The translations under genes and the position numbers were made by a program. Below, piece by piece: positions 30,422 to 36,668 of a DNA stretch of 36,668 nucleotides (its first letter is position 1; every line of letters starts with the position of its first letter). The stretch is from the IMG/VR virus record IMGVR_UViG_3300021960_000224, positions 1-36,668 of that record. One strand, 5' to 3'. Source of the DNA: a virus. Under the pieces are notes generated by a model, which saw only the letters and a list, made by a program, of their open reading frames with translations, made no database searches and was not told the DNA's origin.

Positions 30422-30568
30422 ATGAATGGTCTAAAGTCATTAATTCAACGTAAAATGCGGTATACGTCTGTTGATTACTCTACTTCCATAAATTCAAAGG
30501 GAAACAAAAAAAACCCCTTAGAAAGAACAGGGCGTTTACGTGCTTGGAACTTTGCTAAAGGATTTTAA
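30422..30568 (+). CDS. Possible small basic protein, 48 aa
   Basis: ATG at 30422 gives a 48-residue basic product (MNGLKSLIQRKMRYTSVDYS..., ending 'RTGRLRAWNFAKGF'). Its codons (CGG, ACG, CGT, TCC) are less AT-biased than in neighbouring genes, and there is no overlap with a neighbour, so it may be acquired, decayed or not a gene. The 173 bases after it up to 30742 hold one GATCTGA (30596) and a promoter, without a clear gene. Confidence 0.3.
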   Translation: MNGLKSLIQRKMRYTSVDYSTSINSKGNKKNPLERTGRLRAWNFAKGF

Positions 30569-30697
30569 TAACTAAATTAATATGAACTCAGAAATGATCT
30601 GATTGAATATAATTTTGGTGAATCTATATATTTATCAAACAAAGATAAGATAAACTATTTATTATTACAAAATATTCTTTAATATAACTACTTTTTC

Positions 30698-30705
30698 TAT
30701 TTTTG
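30698..30705 (+). promoter_or_regulatory. Bacteroidota-type promoter (-7 TATTTTTG) for tail module
   Basis: TATTTTTG matches TAnnTTTG exactly, 36 bases before the tail chaperone start, and is embedded in CTATTTTTGTT. The same CTATTTTTGTT-like string occurs at 35830-35840 before another tail gene. No clear -33 TTG is seen. It is the best candidate for the start of the tail operon. Confidence 0.55.
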
Positions 30706-30741
30706 TTATACGACAAATTACAAGACTAAAGTTATATAAGT

Positions 30742-31458
30742 ATGATTAGAGAAATAAAAGTAAAAGTACCTAGAGAGTTATCTGATGTCAAGCTAAAGGA
30801 ATATCAGAAGTACATTAAGATCGTAGACTTTAATAGTGAGAAAGAACCTAGTGAAGAAAAAATAGACTTTGCTAATATGAAGATGCTCGAATACTTTTGT
30901 GGTATAGATTTAAAGGAAGCGTATGATCTACCTATGACTGCATTCTCCAACATAATAAACCACCTAGCGACAATATTTAAAGAAGAAACACCTTTACAAC
31001 AAAGATTTACTATGACTGATCCTAATGGTAAAGAGGTAGAGTTTGGATTTATTCCTAAGATAGATGACATTACACTAGGTGAATTTATAGATTTAGAAAA
31101 ATACATACAAAATTGGGAAGATATGCATAAAGCTATGGCTGTACTATATAGACCTATAATATTTAAAACAGGGAATCTATATGAAATAGAGGATTATGAG
31201 GGTAGTGAAAAATATTCTGACGTTATGTTAGATGCCCCAGTGAGTGTTCCGATAGGTGCTAATGTTTTTTTTTATCGTTTAGGGAAAGAGTTATCGAGTC
31301 ATTTGATTCACTCTTTGGTGGATCAAGTGAACAAGGACTTGACTCTACGTCAAACTTTGGAACAAAATGGGGTTGGTATCAATCAGTTTACGCAATCGCT
31401 AAAGGAGATGTCACTCAATTTGAAAACATTACAAAATTACCCTTATTTCAATGTCTAA
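30742..31458 (+). CDS. Tail assembly chaperone, zero-frame product
   Basis: The 238-residue protein matches a Bacteroidota phage tail chaperone family: 'FGFIPKIDDITLGEFIDLEK' (~100-119), 'MHKAMAVLYRPI' (~128-139), 'YEIEDYEG', then 'MLDAPVSVPIGANVFFYRLG'. Such proteins coat the tape measure during tail assembly. After residue ~177 the zero frame continues for 61 residues to TAA at 31456, but the -1 frame encodes the more recognisable C-terminal domain and overlaps the next gene by ATGA. The zero-frame end ('GVGINQFTQSLKEM') is therefore either the short product of a frameshift pair or a shadow of the second frame. At ribosomal level both forms probably exist. Confidence 0.8.
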   Translation: MIREIKVKVPRELSDVKLKEYQKYIKIVDFNSEKEPSEEKIDFANMKMLEYFCGIDLKEAYDLPMTAFSNIINHLATIFKEETPLQQRFTMTDPNGKEVEFGFIPKIDDITLGEFIDLEKYIQNWEDMHKAMAVLYRPIIFKTGNLYEIEDYEGSEKYSDVMLDAPVSVPIGANVFFYRLGKELSSHLIHSLVDQVNKDLTLRQTLEQNGVGINQFTQSLKEMSLNLKTLQNYPYFNV

Positions 31459-31526
31459 CCTGGTTGGAGTTTGAAAAGGAAAAGCAAGAATTAGAATCTA
31501 ATATGATTAAAAAACACACAAGATGA
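31263..31526 (+). CDS. Tail assembly chaperone, -1 frame extension (frameshift product)
   Basis: In the -1 frame an open stretch of 87 codons begins right after a TAA (31260-31262), at the T run. It contains 'KWGWYQSVYAIAKGDVTQFE' followed by 'NITKLPLFQCLTWLEFEKEK', the C-terminal domain I recognise from tail chaperones of this phage group. It has no useful start codon of its own, and its TGA (31524-31526) overlaps the next ATG as ATGA. It should be made by -1 slippage from the upstream frame, giving a fusion of about 261 residues. Confidence 0.75.
   Translation, partial: CFFLSFRERVIESFDSLFGGSSEQGLDSTSNFGTKWGWYQSVYAIAKGDVTQFENITKLPLFQCLTWLEFEKEKQELESNMIKKHTR
31264..31274 (+). other. Candidate -1 ribosomal frameshift site (T9 run)
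   Basis: G followed by nine T and A lies in zero frame as GTT TTT TTT TAT. T TTT TTT fits the X-XXY-YYZ slippery heptamer, allowing two tRNAs to re-pair after a -1 slip. It sits two bases downstream of the last -1 frame stop, exactly where a slip is needed to enter the second frame. Confidence 0.7.
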
Positions 31527-31984
31527 GACAAGTATATACAATACTAGATAAATTAAAAACAATATTAAGAGCAAATGGAATAACTAAATATGTTACGTTT
31601 GGTGATCTACTACAAATTGATCTGAATAAAACAACTATATACCCATTAGCACATATAGTGTTTGGAGATGTAACATTTAATGATAGAATAATGAACGCAT
31701 CAATACAAGTCTTATGTTTAGATATAGTAGATGATAAGAATACAAAAGAAGATGAAGATGAATTCTTTGGAAATGATAATCTACAAGATGTACTTAATAC
31801 ACAATTGCAAGTAGTCAATCTATTACAACAAGAAATGAGAAGAGGAGATACATTTTCAGAGAACTTCCAAATAACTACATCTGTAATCGCCAATCCAATA
31901 ATCGACTCATATGAGAATGAACTTGCAGGGTGGGGTGTAACAATAGAAATAGAAGTGCCTACTAATGAATTATCTCTTTGCTAA
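31523..31984 (+). CDS. Tail completion/terminator-like protein, 153 aa
   Basis: The ATG overlaps the stop of the -1 frame chaperone extension. The protein has 'YVTFGDLLQIDLNKTTIYPL' (~23-42), 'VTFNDRIMNASIQVLCLDI' (~49-67) and 'WGVTIEIEVPTNELSLC' at the end, an alpha/beta layout of the tail terminator or minor tail class found next to tail chaperone genes. The last residues overlap the next start (TAATG). Family recall is moderate; a head-tail completion role is the alternative. Confidence 0.6.
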   Translation: MRQVYTILDKLKTILRANGITKYVTFGDLLQIDLNKTTIYPLAHIVFGDVTFNDRIMNASIQVLCLDIVDDKNTKEDEDEFFGNDNLQDVLNTQLQVVNLLQQEMRRGDTFSENFQITTSVIANPIIDSYENELAGWGVTIEIEVPTNELSLC

Positions 31985-32490
31985 TGATCTATGAATTTAC
32001 ATCACAAGCACTAAATAAACTTAGAACTAAAATACAAGCTGACTTAAAAGCACAACTAGATGTAAGTAAAGGTACACCACCATCAAAATTAAATGCAAGT
32101 GGTAACTTAAAGAGGAGTATGAATAGTGTTGTTTTTGTAAAAAACCAAGATATCTTTTTAAATTTCTATGCTGCTAAATATTTTAAAGAAGTTGATAAAG
32201 GTGGAAATCCTAGAAAAGTAGATAGAGGTGCAATAGAAAATTGGATTAAATCAAAAAATATAATTTCTAATTATGCTAATAATACAATTGAGGATTTAGC
32301 ATATTTAATAATGAAGAAAATACAACGTGATGGTACTATTGCAAGATTTGGTGGTAGAAATAGAGGTGCTAATATTATAGATTACATTGATAGAAAATAT
32401 TATGCATCAATAACAAAAGACATAGAAGCAAGTTATAATAAAGACTTAGAAACACATCTAAATAAAATATCAATAAATGGCAGTAAATAA
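31984..32490 (+). CDS. Tail completion-like protein (gp10-like), 168 aa
   Basis: I chose ATG 31984, overlapping the previous TAA, over an upstream TTG. The product has 'GTPPSKLNASGNLKRSMNSV', 'YAAKYFKEVDKGGNPRKVDR' and 'AIENWIKSKNI', a pattern like HK97 gp10-type tail completion proteins of this phage group, which close the head-tail interface or the tail tube end. Its end overlaps the large tail gene by 14 bases. Confidence 0.6.
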   Translation: MIYEFTSQALNKLRTKIQADLKAQLDVSKGTPPSKLNASGNLKRSMNSVVFVKNQDIFLNFYAAKYFKEVDKGGNPRKVDRGAIENWIKSKNIISNYANNTIEDLAYLIMKKIQRDGTIARFGGRNRGANIIDYIDRKYYASITKDIEASYNKDLETHLNKISINGSK

Positions 32491-35400
32491 AGTAAATACT
32501 AGAAGTCCATACTACGTTGTAGCTTCAGGATCTGAGGGATCAACAGATCAAACTAGCGAAGAGGGAAGAGAAATATATTTATTAAAAATAGTACAAGTAG
32601 TAAATAACGTTGAGAAAAATAGTCCAGGTGAGGGAACTTCTAATGCTAACATTACACTTCGTGCTATACCTGTAAACTTTACATCTAATGGAACGTATAC
32701 GTGGACTGGTGGAAACGCTGCTGCTGCAGGAACAACACCTGACATAACATTTAAAGAAGTATTATCTGGTGCAAGTCAAGAATTTAGTTATGGTTGTAGT
32801 ACGTTAGATGCAGATGGAAACACAATTACTGCTTTACCTTTTAAAGTATCTTGGGCTACAGCGACTCAATATACTGCAACGCTTACTATTGCGAATTCAA
32901 TAAAACCATCAATATCATCAGATGGTTATAGTGGTACTGTTACGAAGTCATCAAGTATACAAGCACAAGAAGTAGTTGCTTTAGAAAAATTAAACCCTGA
33001 GGTCTTTGAAGTAAAAGGTCGTCAAGGTGATAGTTATAGTTTTGTTATTGCTTTAACACTATCAACTAATTATAATGCGACATCAGCTTTAGCAATATCA
33101 ACTGCTAGTTTTAGTGGAACATTTGGTAGTGCCAATGTAGCATTAGCATCTTCGTTAACAGGTACACTTGCTTTAAAAGAAACATTTATATTAACACCAA
33201 GTGTTACAAGTGCAACTGAGGGTGATGCATTTACAATAGACCTTACAACAACAAACTTAGTAGACAACACAGCTGTACCATTTACAATAACAGGAGTATC
33301 TGCAAGTGATCTAGTAAGAAATGGACTAACAGGATCATTTCAGATATTTGAAAATCAAGCAAGTGAAACATTTGAAGCAATTAAAGATACTTTAAGTGAA
33401 CAACCTTATGAAACTTTTACATTGACATTAAACGATATTAGTCCAACAATATCTACGTCTGTAAAAATATATGATGAAGTTGCTCAAGTAACAGCGACAT
33501 CAATTGATGTTTCTCCTATTGGAAGAACAAGTGATGAATTAGCTTGTTTAGATAGTGCGTCAGAAACAGCTTACTTTACTTTACTAGATGGTCAAACTGC
33601 TTTAGGAAATGGTGTTATTCTATTTTCAGATCAATCACTACAAACTCCTTATGCAAGTGATGGAAAATATTATAAAATAGGTACTAATCACAATGGAATA
33701 ATTGGAGAAGTAGCTGATGGAAGAATTAGTGGTTATGTTGAATGTACTACAAGTACAACAACTACTATAATTGAAGAGTCTGAAACAAAACCAAATCAAT
33801 CTATGATTTCATCAACATCTGTATCTGTACCTGGTTCTCGTGGAATCGATGCTTGTGAGCAAAATGCAGACACAGAAATATATTATGATGGTTCTATAAC
33901 TCAAGGAACTTTATTATATACACAAAAAGATGCAGCAGATAACTTGTCAAGTGTATTTGGTGGGGTTGACAAATGGCATAAATTAACATTATATGACACA
34001 AGTGACAATCCACAAGATCATTATGCATTAATAACTAGTTATCCTCCAGGTTATGTTTCAAGAATATTTGTTTGTGGAACTGCATTCATACCTGAAACAA
34101 CAATTACATTAACACCTAGAGTTACTATTAATATGTCAACTAGTGATGGTAATAATCAAGGATTTGCTTTTGTTTCACAAAGAACTGAACTAACAGCAGT
34201 TGTACAAAACATAACAAACGCATCTTATCAATGGGAAAAAGGTAGTTCATCAGGTGCAAGTAATATGACTAATATTAGTGGTGCAACATCATCAAATTTA
34301 GTTATAAATGAAGTTGGTGGTGGTGGAGAGACACAAACAAGTGCTGGTGTTGTTTTTTATAATTGTAAAGTTATTGGAACTGGTGTTACTACTACAAGAG
34401 CTGATGTATTTAAAAGTATAACTTGGCAAACAAGACCTAGTTTTGCATTAAGGTTTGCAAGTACAGGTGCTGCAAGTAATACAGCTTGTACAGGATCAAA
34501 CGTTACTATTTATGGCGACAGAAATGCTGTAACAGCTTTTTGTGTTGGTACTCAATTTTATGCTAACGCAAATGGAACAGGTGCTTTGTCTCCAGGTAGT
34601 TATTCCGATAGTACAAGTGGAACAAATAATAATTTTAGATATATAGAAGCAAGTGGAATACCAGGTCCTTGTATAAATTATGGTTGTGCAGGTGCGCCGG
34701 TAAGTCAACCTACAACTAACATACAAAAAGTTGCTGTTAAGAGATGTGAGAATCAAACAAATGCTGGTAGAATAGAATATATAATATTTAATAATTTTGA
34801 ATATACTTTAGGTAACATAATAAGTTTAAAAGATTTTGGTCAAACAGGTGGTGAGGGTTGTTATGAGATTATAGAAGTATATGCTGATAATTACACTTTA
34901 CCTACACCAAACTTTACTTTAGAAACAACAGACTTTGTAAGATCACAACCATTTGGTAAATGTGAAACTTGTGTTGGAGAAATAGAGGTTGAAGAAGAAG
35001 TAATAATTGATCTGAATAAATATTATGGTGCGTATAGATTGTGTGGAAGTACAGGTGGTGCTTTAACATATATAGTTTCTGATTCAGCTTTACCAAATGT
35101 ATTAAGGGTTGGAGCAGATACTACAAAGTGTAGACACACAGTTTATACTTTACATAATAACGAGGGAGATGTTAAAGCATATAGTCCTGACGCTTTAATT
35201 CTTGAAGATTTGTTTTGGATTGAGTTTAATGAGTGTACTACTTGTATTGGTGGTTCTTCTGCTCCTACTATAACTGGTCTACCTTACAAAAGAAAATATA
35301 AACAATGTGATGATGCTTCTAAAACAATAGTATTTGGTCATAGTGAAAATTTAGCTGCAACTGAATGGGCTATAAGATACCCAAGTGTTGTATATAATGG

Positions 35401-35827
35401 TATATGTTACGAAGATTCTACAACATCAACTGATACAACAACTATTAATATTGATGATCTGACTAACTTTAGAGATTGTGATGCTTGTGATGCTTTTGTT
35501 AATCCACCACCAGCACCAGTAGTAGAAAGACCATCTAACATTAAAATTATGAGAATATCATCAAGTTCATCTTTAAATACAACTGCTGCTTGTAATACTT
35601 TATTTACTTATGATGTTGATGTTTATTATGTTGGTACGTTTGGCGATAGCACAGTTTTGTATAGCGACACAGCATTAAGTACAATATATGCACCAACAAG
35701 TGAAACTAACTTTAGAATAAATGAAAATAGAAATTCATTTAGAATAGGTTATAGTGGAAACCCATCAGGAGTTAGACCAGGAGTAGTATATAATTTTGGT
35801 TCTTGTGCTGGTGTAGACATCTATTAA
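32477..35827 (+). CDS. Very large beta-rich tail/fibre protein, 1116 aa
   Basis: At 1116 residues this is the largest gene. It is Thr/Ser/Asn/Gly-rich and beta-structured throughout, with Ig-like modules (~200-300 'TPSVTSATEGDAFTIDLTTT'). At least three Cys-containing repeats follow ('CLDSASETAYFTL...', 'CEQNADTEIYYDG', 'CNTLFTYDVDVYYVG'), each opening a ~90-130-residue segment that ends 'IGEVADGRISGYVEC' or similar. This is typical of tail spike or distal-tail surface proteins. It lies between tail completion genes and the split tail gene. Receptor binding is likely but no enzymatic site is visible. Confidence 0.7.
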   Translation: MAVNKVNTRSPYYVVASGSEGSTDQTSEEGREIYLLKIVQVVNNVEKNSPGEGTSNANITLRAIPVNFTSNGTYTWTGGNAAAAGTTPDITFKEVLSGASQEFSYGCSTLDADGNTITALPFKVSWATATQYTATLTIANSIKPSISSDGYSGTVTKSSSIQAQEVVALEKLNPEVFEVKGRQGDSYSFVIALTLSTNYNATSALAISTASFSGTFGSANVALASSLTGTLALKETFILTPSVTSATEGDAFTIDLTTTNLVDNTAVPFTITGVSASDLVRNGLTGSFQIFENQASETFEAIKDTLSEQPYETFTLTLNDISPTISTSVKIYDEVAQVTATSIDVSPIGRTSDELACLDSASETAYFTLLDGQTALGNGVILFSDQSLQTPYASDGKYYKIGTNHNGIIGEVADGRISGYVECTTSTTTTIIEESETKPNQSMISSTSVSVPGSRGIDACEQNADTEIYYDGSITQGTLLYTQKDAADNLSSVFGGVDKWHKLTLYDTSDNPQDHYALITSYPPGYVSRIFVCGTAFIPETTITLTPRVTINMSTSDGNNQGFAFVSQRTELTAVVQNITNASYQWEKGSSSGASNMTNISGATSSNLVINEVGGGGETQTSAGVVFYNCKVIGTGVTTTRADVFKSITWQTRPSFALRFASTGAASNTACTGSNVTIYGDRNAVTAFCVGTQFYANANGTGALSPGSYSDSTSGTNNNFRYIEASGIPGPCINYGCAGAPVSQPTTNIQKVAVKRCENQTNAGRIEYIIFNNFEYTLGNIISLKDFGQTGGEGCYEIIEVYADNYTLPTPNFTLETTDFVRSQPFGKCETCVGEIEVEEEVIIDLNKYYGAYRLCGSTGGALTYIVSDSALPNVLRVGADTTKCRHTVYTLHNNEGDVKAYSPDALILEDLFWIEFNECTTCIGGSSAPTITGLPYKRKYKQCDDASKTIVFGHSENLAATEWAIRYPSVVYNGICYEDSTTSTDTTTINIDDLTNFRDCDACDAFVNPPPAPVVERPSNIKIMRISSSSSLNTTAACNTLFTYDVDVYYVGTFGDSTVLYSDTALSTIYAPTSETNFRINENRNSFRIGYSGNPSGVRPGVVYNFGSCAGVDIY

Positions 35828-35830
35828 TAC

Positions 35831-35838
35831 TATTTTTG
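35831..35838 (+). promoter_or_regulatory. Possible promoter (-7 TATTTTTG) before last gene
   Basis: TATTTTTG, an exact TAnnTTTG match, lies 28 bases before ATG 35867 in the short gap after the large fibre gene. The surrounding CTATTTTTGTT is close to the string at 30697-30707. A -33 TTG is not clear. Confidence 0.45.
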
Positions 35839-35866
35839 TTTTTTAGGTTATATTAAAAAAGATAAA

Positions 35867-36668
35867 ATGGCTACATTAAATAGTTCTACGTTAAAATTGT
35901 ATTGTTGGACAGGAAGTTTTAATTCTCAACCAACCACAGCGCAATACACAATAACAAAATCAAACCCTGATTCTAACAATACAGTAAGGTTTGAATTATC
36001 GGAACTTATTCAAGATTATATAAATGTAACATTCAATGATGATTATAATACAATAAACACAACTTGTTGGTGGTATTATGTAAAAACTAATCAATATTCT
36101 GATTTATCAACACCTACTTCGACAACTCAATATGGTCTTGCAACAAAAGGGTATACATATTTTGAAGATGGATTAAACTCTATTCTTTCAACGTCTAAAT
36201 TGTTTAGTAATAATTATTTATATATACCAAAAAACATAAAATATAATATTCCAGTTTATAAAGGATTAAATGGAGTAACAAATGTAATATTTTATACTAA
36301 AGATAGTACAGGTGTGGAATCAGTAGCAGATAGTAAATCTATTGCACCTATAACAAATGTTCCTGGTATTGAAACTTCTGACGACTTTATTACTTATGTA
36401 TCAAGTACTGTTCAAGCTACTAAAATAGAAATAGTGTCATCAAACAATTCTATTTCAACATATGACACACAAACTAATAGTGCGATTGAAACAATATATC
36501 CTATTTTTACTTGTGATACTAAATACACAAATCATAAAGTATCATTTATTAATAAGTTTGGTGTAATACAAGACATTTATTTTAATAAGAAAAGACAAGA
36601 TAGATTAAGCGTTAAAAAAGATAATTTTGTTACTAGTACGATCAGATCAACAACAAGTTCTGCTACTT
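35867..36668 (+). CDS. Tail protein, N-terminal part (runs off right edge)
   Basis: ATG 35867 opens a frame of 267 full codons to the window end with no stop. The product starts 'MATLNSSTLKLYCWTGSF', contains 'RFELSELIQDYINVTFNDDY' (~41-60) and is rich in Thr/Ser/Asn. Its C-terminal end is the open frame at 1-264. Direct circular joining is off by one base in frame, so one or two bases appear lost or added at the junction. Role in the tail is by position. Confidence 0.7.
   Translation, partial: MATLNSSTLKLYCWTGSFNSQPTTAQYTITKSNPDSNNTVRFELSELIQDYINVTFNDDYNTINTTCWWYYVKTNQYSDLSTPTSTTQYGLATKGYTYFEDGLNSILSTSKLFSNNYLYIPKNIKYNIPVYKGLNGVTNVIFYTKDSTGVESVADSKSIAPITNVPGIETSDDFITYVSSTVQATKIEIVSSNNSISTYDTQTNSAIETIYPIFTCDTKYTNHKVSFINKFGVIQDIYFNKKRQDRLSVKKDNFVTSTIRSTTSSAT

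Noticed and set aside
30481-30515. Terminator-like AAGGG...CCCTT around an A run
   Set aside because: There is no T tract on either strand in the right position, and it lies within a possible small reading frame.
30578-30682. Possible short gene remnant (about 30 codons 'NDLIEYNFGESIYLSNKDK') before the tail promoter
   Set aside because: The frame has no start codon; the nearby ATG at 30582 is in another frame and stops after six codons. A frameshift would be needed and nothing else supports it.
1-36668. tRNA genes, integrase or lysogeny repressor
   Set aside because: I looked for tRNA T-arm (GGTTCGAATCC-type) strings and recombinase motifs and found none; GGGTTCAA strings belong to the 15-bp repeats. 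Absence by eye is not proof.

Overview
This window is an AT-rich (roughly 30% GC by eye), gene-dense, almost entirely plus-strand genome of a tailed phage with siphovirus-type genes. The host is probably a member of the Bacteroidota, most likely a marine flavobacterium. The reasons are: start codons lack Shine-Dalgarno sequences and follow A/T-rich leaders; several -7 elements match TAnnTTTG, the Bacteroidota primary-sigma consensus; and many proteins resemble families I know from Bacteroidota phages (XkdF-like head protease, tail proteins with an 'FREPDKIFTDFSRNF'-type N-terminus, small basic and Cys-rich proteins). No integrase, repressor or tRNA was recognised. The first 264 bases finish a gene whose start lies in the last 802 bases, so the window is probably a whole circular or circularly permuted genome of about 36.7 kb. 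The reading frame does not close exactly at the join.

Layout, read from the tail start. 30.74-36.67 kb and on through 0-5.46 kb: tail module, with a tail assembly chaperone carrying a probable programmed -1 frameshift, tail completion proteins, very large tail/fibre proteins and the tape measure. 5.49-12.4 kb: head module, with prohead protease, scaffold-like protein, decoration-like protein, major capsid protein, tail-tube-like protein, portal and connector. 12.4-15.2 kb: fibre/appendage proteins, one with an S74 self-cleaving chaperone and a cupredoxin-like domain. 15.2-18.7 kb: Cys-rich and membrane proteins, two M15-type endolysins, a holin, and a Mom-like DNA-modification protein. 18.8-24.8 kb: recombination and replication (Erf annealing protein, SSB-like protein, RecA-fold ATPase, RusA resolvase, sigma-like factor, nuclease-like protein, dNTP pyrophosphohydrolase-like protein, C5 cytosine methyltransferase, RecE/Cas4-like exonuclease, DnaA domain-IV protein). 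25.2-26.8 kb: terminase subunits.

26.76-30.74 kb is the accessory region. A plus-strand set of seven small genes is bounded by two intergenic arrays of a 15-bp repeat (GGGTTCAAYATAAYR). It converges on the only minus-strand operon, of three unknown genes. The two operons share a nearly identical ~30-bp promoter or operator element in opposite orientations and end at back-to-back terminators.

The most striking unexplained signal is genome-wide: GATCTGA/TCAGATC occurs 39 times, against about 3 expected from composition. It appears in several reading frames and in intergenic DNA, and it switches orientation across the replication module. The phage also carries two putative DNA-modification enzymes and a dNTP-pool enzyme, so a sequence-directed modification or recombination system is a reasonable hypothesis to test.
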